Below are positions 7,407-12,434 of a stretch of 12,434 bases of DNA, in pieces. The position numbers and the translations under genes were made by a program. Every line of letters begins with the position of its first letter. The stretch's first letter is position 1. Source of the stretch: JBGSIZ01 sp041742255 (lineage in GTDB: Bacteria > Pseudomonadota > Alphaproteobacteria > Rhodobacterales > Rhodobacteraceae); contig JBGSIZ010000108.1 in the NCBI GenBank assembly GCA_041742255.1, forward strand, positions 1 through 12,434, given 5' to 3'. Under the pieces are notes generated by a model that ran no database searches, was not told the DNA's origin, and saw only the letters and a program-made list of their open reading frames with translations.

Positions 7407-8660
7407 ATGCCCGCCCTGTGCCGCGCCTGCCTTGCCACGTTTGACACCGGGACACGTTGCCCGGGGTGCGGGTCGCCGCGCGTGACGCGGCATCCGGAAC
7501 TCTTTGACCTCACCATCGCGCACATGGATTGCGATGCGTTCTATGCGAGCGTTGAAAAACGGGACAATCCGGAATTGGCGGACAAACCGGTGATCATCGG
7601 GGGCGGTCGGCGGGGGGTGGTGTCCACGGCCTGCTATGTGGCGCGGATCAAAGGGGTGCGATCGGCGATGCCGATGTTTCAGGCGCTCAAACTCTGCCCG
7701 GACGCGGTGGTGGTGCGACCCCGGATGGAGGCCTATGTGGCAGCATCGCGGGCGGTGCGGGCGCTCATGGATGAACTGACGCCCAAGGTCCAACCGCTCA
7801 GTCTGGACGAGGCATTCATGGACCTGTCTGGCACCCAGCGGCTGCACGGGCACCCACCTGCGGTGATGCTGGCACGGCTGACCAAACGGATGCAGGACGA
7901 ACTGGGGCTTACCGGGTCCATCGGGCTGTCGCACAACAAATTTCTGGCCAAGGTGGCGTCGGATCTGGACAAACCCCGTGGGTTTTCGGTGATCGGAGCG
8001 GCGGAAACGGTTGAATTTTTGCGGCCCCGGTCGGTGCGGCTCATCTGGGGGATCGGTCCAGCGGCGCAAGACAGCCTTGATGCGGCAGGCATCCGGACCT
8101 TCAACGACCTCTTGCGCTGGGAACTGGAGGATTTGACGGCGAAATTCGGCGGCATGGGGGCGCGGCTGTGGCATCTGGCGCGGGGACAGGACGCGCGGGC
8201 GGTATCGGCGCACGAACCGGTCAAGGGGCTGTCAAACGAAACCACATTTCACGACGACACCAGCGACCCAGGAATTCTGGACGGGCACATCTGGCGGCTG
8301 GCGGAACAGGTGGCGGGCCGGGCCAAGGCACGGGATCTTGCGGGGCGGGTCGTGACGCTCAAACTCAAACGGTCCAACCACAAACTCCTGACGCGGCGGC
8401 TGTCGCTGCACCAGCCCACGCAACTGGCAGACACGATCTACCGCACCGCGCGGGCGCTCTTTGACCAGACCGGGGACCAAGGGCCCTACCGGCTCCTCGG
8501 GGTCGGGATCAGCGACCTCGTGCCCAGCACGGATGCCGATCTGGAGGGCGACCTGCTGGACCCGGATGCAGGCAAACGGCAACAGGCGGAACGGGCGCTC
8601 GACCAGATCAAGGCACGATTCGGCAAGGACGCGATCCTCAAGGGGCGGGCGCTGCGGTGA
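7407..8660 (+). CDS. dinB: DNA polymerase IV (Y-family) with N-terminal zinc-ribbon-like extension
   Basis: A 417-residue translesion DNA polymerase. The Y-family catalytic residues are present: Asp41 in AHMDCDAFYASVEKR and Asp134-Glu135 in SLDEAFMDLSG; the steric-gate position is Tyr46. The thumb/HhH region (GIGPAAQDSLDAAGIRT) and little-finger domain (LKLKRSNHKLLTRRLSL) follow. The tail (about residue 375 on) carries EGDLLDPDAGKR and a conserved helix, and could hold a sliding-clamp contact. Compared with the 351-residue E. coli enzyme there are ~33 extra residues at the N-terminus with C5-x2-C8-x9-C18-x2-C21, a four-Cys zinc-ribbon pattern. ATG at 7407 is preferred; an in-frame GTG at 7398 adds three residues and has no ribosome binding site. 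No GTTC-N7-GTTC alphaproteobacterial LexA box is present in the 105 bp upstream, so SOS control is not evident. A TAGACT hexamer ends 9 nt before the ATG and may be a -10 with a near-leaderless start. Confidence 0.95.
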   Translation: MPALCRACLATFDTGTRCPGCGSPRVTRHPELFDLTIAHMDCDAFYASVEKRDNPELADKPVIIGGGRRGVVSTACYVARIKGVRSAMPMFQALKLCPDAVVVRPRMEAYVAASRAVRALMDELTPKVQPLSLDEAFMDLSGTQRLHGHPPAVMLARLTKRMQDELGLTGSIGLSHNKFLAKVASDLDKPRGFSVIGAAETVEFLRPRSVRLIWGIGPAAQDSLDAAGIRTFNDLLRWELEDLTAKFGGMGARLWHLARGQDARAVSAHEPVKGLSNETTFHDDTSDPGILDGHIWRLAEQVAGRAKARDLAGRVVTLKLKRSNHKLLTRRLSLHQPTQLADTIYRTARALFDQTGDQGPYRLLGVGISDLVPSTDADLEGDLLDPDAGKRQQAERALDQIKARFGKDAILKGRALR

Positions 8661-8666
8661 TCCGGA

Positions 8667-9347
8667 CTAGGGGGCGAATATCAAATGGATCAACGTGATA
8701 TCCACCGCGTAATAGGTCCAGTGGATGGCATAGGTCACGAAAAACCCCAACGGCACGCGCAACAATATCCACGGCACGGCGGCCCCAAACACCGTCGCGG
8801 CAACGGCATACCGGATGACATACAGCGGGTTGGGATAACTCAACGCCAACGTCAGGTGAAACCCGCCAAACAGAACGGCAATCACCACGGAAATGCGCAA
8901 CACGGACATATTCAGGCTGGCCAGCGCATGGACCAGCACAACAATCAGAATTTGCTGAAACAGGATCTCCAATGACTTGGGCAGGAAATACCACGAATTG
9001 GCGGAAAAGAATTCGACGGGAGGCTGGCTCTGGGTCCAGACGGCGGGGGGCAACACCGGCAAAACCAACAAGGCAAAGCCGGAAAACAGGACAATCATAA
9101 CAACAGCCGGCAGGCTATAGCGGCCCATCTGGCCCCACGGGTCAAAGTCGCGGAAAAACGGGCGGAACACCATGAACACGGCAAACGACCACGCGGCGTA
9201 ATAGGCGGTATAGGCGACGGGGGCATCGTTATACCCGATCTCGGCCCCCAGCAGCGGGGCAATCCCGAAATATCCGACCGAAGACAGGCTCCACGCGACG
9301 GCGACCGCAACAAACACCAACACGGTCCGGGTCAGTGTCGGGTGCAT
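8667..9347 (-). CDS. Polytopic membrane protein, degenerate CPBP (CAAX/Abi) protease-like
   Basis: A 226-residue protein with about six to seven membrane helices. The pattern resembles the CPBP glutamic intramembrane protease family: a Glu in a helix (E127 in EILFQQ, where active members have EExxxR), then FxxxH (F160-GGF-H164), then a His in a later helix (H209 in AIHWTYYAVD, where active members often have HxxxN). The second Glu and the Arg of motif 1 and the Asn of motif 3 are replaced, so activity is doubtful. The family call is moderate, and an unrelated membrane protein is possible. The gene starts 9 nt after the stop of the N-formylglutamate amidohydrolase gene; its SD-like AGTAGG (minus strand, 9356-9361) contains that stop codon, so the two are cotranscribed and probably coupled. 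Its stop lies 6 bp from the dinB stop. Confidence 0.8.
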   Translation of the reverse strand: MHPTLTRTVLVFVAVAVAWSLSSVGYFGIAPLLGAEIGYNDAPVAYTAYYAAWSFAVFMVFRPFFRDFDPWGQMGRYSLPAVVMIVLFSGFALLVLPVLPPAVWTQSQPPVEFFSANSWYFLPKSLEILFQQILIVVLVHALASLNMSVLRISVVIAVLFGGFHLTLALSYPNPLYVIRYAVAATVFGAAVPWILLRVPLGFFVTYAIHWTYYAVDITLIHLIFAP

Positions 9348-9356
9348 GGGATCTGC

Positions 9357-10220
9357 CTACTCTGCCGCGACCCGGTGTTCGTCGGGGACGCCAATCCGGG
9401 CAATCTCGGCCACGACACCCTCAAGGACGGCGCAAAAGGCGTCAAAATTGGCGTTCGGCTCCACGGTGCGTTCGTTCATGTATAGGGCGCGGTCAATCTC
9501 GACCTGCACGGCGTGTTGGTTGCGGGACGGACGGCCATAGGCTTGGGTGATATAGGCCCCGGCAAAGGGCATGTTGCGGGCAACGCGCAGCCCGGCGCTG
9601 GCAAACGCGGCCTCGATCTGTTCGACGACACCACCTGCGGCGGCGGCACCAAACCGGTCGCCCAACACAACATCGGGGCGGGGGGCACCGACAGGGCCGA
9701 CATTTTCAAGGGCATCATGGGGCATGGAATGGCAATCAATCAGAATGGCCGCGCCAAACTGGGACAACGATTGGTCCACAAGGGCCTGCAACTGGTCGTG
9801 ATAGGGATGCCAACACTGGCCCATACGGCGGTGGGCATCTTCAAGGGTGATCTTGCCGGAATAAATGGCGCGGCCATTGGCGACAACGCGGGGAATCACC
9901 CCCAACCCGCTGGCCACACGCGGGTTATGATGGGTGCGGCGGATGGTTGCGATCAACGCAGGGTCCAATTCGTCGGCGGCGCGGTTCAGATCGACATAGG
10001 CGCGGGGGCAATCAGCGGCCAGCAACGGGGCACCGTGGCGGGGGGCGCTGGCAAACAATTGGTCCACATAGGCATCCTCGGACGACCGGATTTCCCGTTC
10101 ATCCAACACGGCAGCGCGCAAAAACGCAGGGTCATAGACGCGGCCGGAATGGGGCGACGCAAAGATGACGCTCGTCGTGCGGGCGTGGGGCAGGATCAAA
10201 TGGAACGGGTCAACGGTCAT
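9357..10220 (-). CDS. N-formylglutamate amidohydrolase family protein
   Basis: A 287-residue cytoplasmic hydrolase. Conserved FGase (pfam05013-type) blocks occur in order: ASPHSGRVYD near the N-terminus (metal/zinc-type His24), SSEDAYVDQLF, PRAYVDLNR, GLGVIPRVVANGRAIY, ILIDCHSMP, VVLGDRFG and the long PFAGAYITQ...RNQHAVQVEIDR block. Members release formate from N-formyl-L-glutamate, the last step of one histidine-degradation route, but no hut genes are adjacent, so a related N-acyl amino acid substrate cannot be excluded. ATG at 10220 is chosen because GAGGAG lies 5 nt upstream; an ATG at 10244 would add eight residues and place that site inside the coding region. It is the first gene of a two-gene unit with the membrane protein downstream. 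Confidence 0.92.
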   Translation of the reverse strand: MTVDPFHLILPHARTTSVIFASPHSGRVYDPAFLRAAVLDEREIRSSEDAYVDQLFASAPRHGAPLLAADCPRAYVDLNRAADELDPALIATIRRTHHNPRVASGLGVIPRVVANGRAIYSGKITLEDAHRRMGQCWHPYHDQLQALVDQSLSQFGAAILIDCHSMPHDALENVGPVGAPRPDVVLGDRFGAAAAGGVVEQIEAAFASAGLRVARNMPFAGAYITQAYGRPSRNQHAVQVEIDRALYMNERTVEPNANFDAFCAVLEGVVAEIARIGVPDEHRVAAE

Positions 10221-10225
10221 TGGGA

Positions 10226-10231
10226 CTCCTC
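10226..10231 (-). promoter_or_regulatory. Shine-Dalgarno site fixing the amidohydrolase start
   Basis: GAGGAG on the minus strand, 5 nt before the ATG at 10220. It decides against the longer reading from 10244, which has no comparable site. Confidence 0.8.
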
Positions 10232-10239
10232 TACGCGTA

Positions 10240-10267
10240 AACATAGGCCGAAAAATGACTTTGCCAA
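10240..10267 (-). promoter_or_regulatory. Candidate promoter of the amidohydrolase/membrane-protein unit
   Basis: On the minus strand TTGGCA (5 of 6 consensus), a 16-bp spacer and TATGTT (4 of 6). The predicted start near 10233 leaves only a short leader with the GAGGAG site, which is tight but possible. Confidence 0.38.
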
Positions 10268-10273
10268 AAGCCC

Positions 10274-10302
10274 TTGATCCCCCCTTCGACTCCTTTTATA
10301 GC
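10274..10302 (+). promoter_or_regulatory. Candidate promoter of the tRNA-Val/rpmJ unit
   Basis: TTGATC and TATAGC separated by exactly 17 bp, each matching consensus at 4 of 6 positions. The predicted start near 10309 lies about 64 nt before the mature tRNA 5' end. It is back to back with the candidate promoter of the amidohydrolase unit. Confidence 0.45.
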
Positions 10303-10312
10303 GGCTAAATCC

Positions 10313-10348
10313 GACGCAGACCGTGCTGCGTCCTTATGCGTTGTAAGG
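10313..10348 (+). other. Two tandem hairpins in the tRNA leader
   Basis: GACGCAG (10313-10319) pairs with CTGCGTC (10326-10332) around a 6-nt loop, and CCTTA (10332-10336) pairs with TAAGG (10344-10348) around a 7-nt loop. No U-run follows, so neither is an intrinsic terminator. They lie between the predicted promoter and the tRNA and would be removed during 5' processing. Confidence 0.5.
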
Positions 10349-10372
10349 GCGTCGTGTGGTGTGCAAGGTCAT

Positions 10373-10447
10373 GGGCGGTTAGCTCAGCGGTAGAGCACTA
10401 CGTTGACATCGTAGTGGCCACTGGTTCGATCCCAGTACCGCCCACCA
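10373..10447 (+). tRNA. tRNA-Val (anticodon GAC)
   Basis: A complete 75-nt cloverleaf with encoded CCA. The acceptor stem is GGGCGGT (10373-10379) with ACCGCCC (10437-10443); the D arm is GCTC/GAGC; the anticodon stem CTACG/CGTAG encloses the loop TTGACAT with anticodon GAC at 10405-10407; the T arm is ACTGG/CCAGT with loop TTCGATC. The discriminator is A10444 and CCA is 10445-10447. It reads GUC and GUU valine codons. There is no terminator between it and rpmJ 72 nt downstream, so both may be on one transcript. Confidence 0.97.
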
Positions 10448-10519
10448 TGTTTCACTGGCCCTCACAGGCTGAACTGTAACGAAGGCGCAATCGCCGCGCC
10501 GCGACAAGGAGATACTGGG

Positions 10520-10645
10520 ATGAAAGTCCGCAACTCGCTCCGTTCGCTCAAGCAGCGCCACCGCGATTGCCGCGTCGTGCGCCGTAAGGGCCGCGTCTAC
10601 GTGATCAACAAGACGCAGCGCCGGTTCAAAGCCCGTCAGGGCTGA
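10520..10645 (+). CDS. rpmJ: 50S ribosomal protein bL36 (zinc-independent type)
   Basis: A 41-residue, very basic protein (MKVRNSLRSLKQRHRDC at the start, QRRFKARQG at the end) that matches the bL36 family over its full length; it sits in the large ribosomal subunit and helps stabilise 23S rRNA folding. The four zinc ligands of the classic form (three Cys and one His) are absent and only one Cys (residue 17) remains, so this is the C-minus type that is usual in alphaproteobacteria. An AAGGAG site (10506-10511) lies 8 nt before the ATG. Codon use (CGC/CGT Arg, GTC, AAG) fits high expression and differs from the CGG-rich neighbours. It follows tRNA-Val and ends before a strong terminator. It does not lie in a ribosomal protein operon here. 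Confidence 0.96.
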   Translation: MKVRNSLRSLKQRHRDCRVVRRKGRVYVINKTQRRFKARQG

Positions 10646-10673
10646 TCCGGTCCCCGCAAGGGTCGAACAAACA

Positions 10674-10705
10674 GGCCGCGCACCGGAAACGGGCGCGGCC
10701 TTTTT
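10674..10705 (+). terminator. Intrinsic terminator after rpmJ
   Basis: An 8-bp GC stem GGCCGCGC (10674-10681) with GCGCGGCC (10693-10700), continued by CCG/CGG past one bulged A and capped by a GAAA tetraloop (10686-10689). Five T residues follow at 10701-10705. It lies 28 nt after the rpmJ stop. Confidence 0.95.
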
Positions 10706-10725
10706 CATGGGTCAGGGGCCCTGCG

Positions 10726-10764
10726 CAAATGTCGGACCCAAATGTCCGGCGCAAATGTCTGGCC
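10726..10764 (+). repeat. Three tandem 13-bp direct repeats (CAAATGTCNGGCC type)
   Basis: CAAATGTC occurs at 10726, 10739 and 10752, exactly 13 bp apart, each followed by a GG-containing pentamer (GGACC, CGGCG, TGGCC). The next 13 bp (10765-10777) match the consensus at about 8 of 13 positions and look like a decayed fourth copy. An 11-bp palindrome (CAGGG-G-CCCTG, 10713-10723) lies just before and an 8-bp palindrome (CTGGCCAG, 10776-10783) just after. The array sits between the rpmJ terminator and the PPC-protein gene. It may be an iterated operator or simply replication slippage. The rest of the 10646-10845 spacer holds the terminator, a TAGGGT box at 10801 and the ribosome binding site of the next gene. 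Confidence 0.75.
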
Positions 10765-10845
10765 CGAAATTCCGACTGGCCAGAATCGGGGGCATCCGAC
10801 TAGGGTGCGGCATATTCATTGGCAACCCAAACAAGGGATTTCGAC

Positions 10846-12084
10846 ATGACCGCTTTCACCACACGCCTCGCGTCCACTTGCCTCCTCGCATTGGGCACAG
10901 CCAGCCCGCTTTGGGCACAATCCATTGATTGCGGTGGTCAGGCGCCGGGGGGGCAATGGATCGGCGGCAGCGAACAGGCGTCCGATATTGCCACCGCCGG
11001 GGCCTATCAGGAACAGATGGCGCTGGTGCTGGGGGGCAACACCTATGCATCGCTCTTTACCCTGTCCACAGACGCGCAGGTCCGGATCGAGGCGCAGGGG
11101 CGGGGTGCGGGCGACCCCACGGTCGATCTTTTTGACTCGGACGGCAACATCGTGATGTCCGACGACGACAGCGGCGGCAACGGCAGCGCGCGGGCCGAGG
11201 TGGACTTGGCCGCCGGAACCTACTGCGTCACCACACGCAGCTTTGACAACGCGCCGATGACCGCCTTTGTGCGGATCGGGCTGACGGATCAGGAACCCCT
11301 GACCGAAGGTCTGGACATGACCCTGCCGCCCGATGGGGGTGACGATATGGGGCAAATCGAACAAGGCGGCGTTTGCGATGCCTCCACACCGGCGGAACCG
11401 CTGGCGATGGGAACGGCGGGCACGGCGAGCGTGGCCGACGTGCCATTCTGGCGCTTCACCCTGACGCAGGCGACGGGCGTCACGGTCACCGCCGAAAACG
11501 ACATGGCGGACCCCTACATCACCATCTATGACAACGGGGGCAACTACATCGGCGAAAACGATGATTTCGACGGGCTGAATTCACGGATCGACGTGACCGA
11601 AATCCTGGAACCGGGGGACTACTGCATCTCCATGCAGGCCCTGTCGGACACCTCGGCCCCCATCACGGTGTCAGTATCTGTCTATGACGCGGTCGCAGCA
11701 CAAGCAGCCCTTTATGACCGGGGCGAGGCTGTGCCGCCGCTTGATGGCAGCTATCCGGTAACGGCACTCGGACAACTCGACAGCCGAATCCGGCAAGACG
11801 CAGCAGCATCCGACGCGGCGCAATGGTTCAGCTTTGAGGTGCCGGCCACCGGCGGTCTGGTCCTGATCGAAGCAGCGAGCATGGACGGCACCGGGGACAC
11901 CTATCTGCGGCTCTTTGACGATCTGGGGCGGCTGGTGTCGGAAAACGATGACAACGGCAACGGGCTGGACAGCGCGCTGTTTACGCGGGTGTCACAGGGG
12001 ACATACCTCGTGGCGCTCTCCTCGCTCGGGGACGGATCGCCAGCCGCGCGGCTGGTGTTTGAACGGTATCTTCCGGCCAAATAA
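10846..12084 (+). CDS. Exported protein with three PPC-like beta-sandwich domains
   Basis: A 412-residue protein with a clear Sec signal peptide (Arg7, hydrophobic core 8-20, SPLWA then Gln25 as probable cleavage site), so the periplasm or outside is its place. The mature part holds three homologous units of about 90-100 residues: roughly 50-146, 193-280 and 318-408. Each has a strand ending in F-x-L/F, then DPTVDLFDSDGN / DPYITIYDNGGN / DTYLRLFDDLGR, then an acidic turn (SDDDSGGNG, GENDDFDG, SENDDNGNG), then GTYC / GDYC / GTYL. This fits the bacterial pre-peptidase C-terminal (PPC) domain type; the acidic turns may bind Ca2+. Cysteines 29/127 and 177/260 give one possible disulfide in each of units 1 and 2; unit 3 has none. 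No protease or other catalytic domain is attached, which is unusual for PPC domains. AAGGGA lies 9 nt before the ATG; an in-frame TTG at 10819 is less likely. Confidence 0.88.
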   Translation: MTAFTTRLASTCLLALGTASPLWAQSIDCGGQAPGGQWIGGSEQASDIATAGAYQEQMALVLGGNTYASLFTLSTDAQVRIEAQGRGAGDPTVDLFDSDGNIVMSDDDSGGNGSARAEVDLAAGTYCVTTRSFDNAPMTAFVRIGLTDQEPLTEGLDMTLPPDGGDDMGQIEQGGVCDASTPAEPLAMGTAGTASVADVPFWRFTLTQATGVTVTAENDMADPYITIYDNGGNYIGENDDFDGLNSRIDVTEILEPGDYCISMQALSDTSAPITVSVSVYDAVAAQAALYDRGEAVPPLDGSYPVTALGQLDSRIRQDAAASDAAQWFSFEVPATGGLVLIEAASMDGTGDTYLRLFDDLGRLVSENDDNGNGLDSALFTRVSQGTYLVALSSLGDGSPAARLVFERYLPAK

Positions 12085-12090
12085 GGGCGG

Positions 12091-12434
12091 CTATCGCCAC
12101 CGCAGGACGTGCCATGTGGCAGTGCCATCCGGCACGTCCCGGATCAACCGCCAGCCGCGCCCGGCAAACACCGGGACGGCACCATGGGCGGCGGTGAACA
12201 TGTGGCGATGACCCAACCGGGTGGCCTCGGCCTCCAACATGGCAACAATGCGCCCGGCCACACCTTTGCCGCGCCACGCCGGGGAAACGCATAGCCCAAC
12301 AACCCACGGACCTTCACTTGGGGCGGCCCCGAACGATGTGTGATCCAGCGCGCCAGTGCCAATAACCGCGCCGCCCGCATCCAATGCAACAACGGCCAAC
12401 GGCACGGCGGCCTTGCCGCTGCGGCGGGTGGCGT
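12091..12434 (-). CDS. GNAT family N-acetyltransferase, N-terminus outside the window
   Basis: The frame is open to the end of the window on the minus strand, so the start lies beyond 12434; about 114 residues are visible. GNAT features are a central strand with LDAGGAVIGTGAL, motif A GLCVSPAWRGKGVAGRIV with the acetyl-CoA pyrophosphate-binding R-x-x-G-x-G/A loop, the following helix (AMLEAEATRLG), and the FAGRGWRLI segment typical of motif B. The substrate is unknown. An internal GTG at 12405 is a possible start but would lack the first strands and helices of the fold. Its stop lies 6 bp from the stop of the convergent PPC-protein gene. Confidence 0.88.
   Translation of the reverse strand, partial: ATRRSGKAAVPLAVVALDAGGAVIGTGALDHTSFGAAPSEGPWVVGLCVSPAWRGKGVAGRIVAMLEAEATRLGHRHMFTAAHGAVPVFAGRGWRLIRDVPDGTATWHVLRWR

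Noticed and set aside
10379..10708. A 109-residue frame on the - strand over the tRNA and rpmJ
   Set aside because: Its end (VLGSNQWPLRCQRSALPLS) is the well-known false protein from antisense translation of tRNA genes; it also runs opposite rpmJ and the terminator.
10707..10928. A short + frame through the 13-bp repeats into the PPC gene start
   Set aside because: It overlaps the next gene in another frame, has no ribosome binding site and only reflects translation of the repeats.
1..12434. Mobile elements, CRISPR arrays, toxin-antitoxin or defence genes next to the tRNA
   Set aside because: No transposase, integrase, repeated tRNA 3' end, spacer array or defence-type domain was seen; the tRNA-Val neighbourhood holds ordinary genes.

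Overview
The window looks like chromosomal DNA of an alphaproteobacterium, most likely of the Rhodobacteraceae (Roseobacter-like) group. The basis is high G+C with strong use of G/C-ending codons, near absence of TTA, CTA and TCA codons, a zinc-independent (Cys-poor) bL36, a Pol IV with an N-terminal four-Cys extension, and the general character of the proteins. The taxonomic call is inference; no 16S or other marker rRNA is present.

Layout, left to right. The 3' end of an RTX-type secreted protein gene (+) runs tail to tail into an endonuclease/exonuclease/phosphatase-family gene (-). A strong intrinsic terminator separates this from clpB (-), which is divergent from pyrF (+) across a 187-bp region with a candidate heat-shock promoter. 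pyrF converges on a translationally coupled two-gene unit on the minus strand, a QmcA-like SPFH membrane protein followed by a minimal NfeD-like protein. Next come a cytoplasmic six-Asp-box BNR/beta-propeller protein (-) and, divergent from it, a DNA polymerase IV (+). Pol IV converges on a two-gene unit on the minus strand, N-formylglutamate amidohydrolase followed by a polytopic membrane protein resembling a degenerate CPBP-family protease. A tRNA-Val(GAC) gene and rpmJ (+) follow, closed by a textbook terminator. A 200-bp spacer carries a 13-bp tandem repeat upstream of an exported protein built of three PPC-like beta domains (+), which converges on a GNAT acetyltransferase gene (-) cut by the window end.

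Most genes are housekeeping or stress functions: chaperone disaggregase, pyrimidine synthesis, membrane microdomain protein, translesion polymerase, tRNA and ribosomal protein. They form small independent transcription units, not one pathway. No mobile element, CRISPR array, phage gene, integrase or origin was seen, and I do not see a convincing new multi-gene system. The most interesting points are smaller: the 13-bp iterated repeat, the unusual protein variants (Zn-ribbon Pol IV, minimal NfeD, degenerate CPBP, His-cluster BNR protein, PPC triplet with domain-specific cysteines), and four convergent gene pairs that all end within 6 bp of each other or share stop-codon bases, leaving no room for terminators. 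No stretch of more than 300 bases is without a gene; the longest gaps are about 200 bp (10646-10845) and 187 bp (3997-4183), and both are described.
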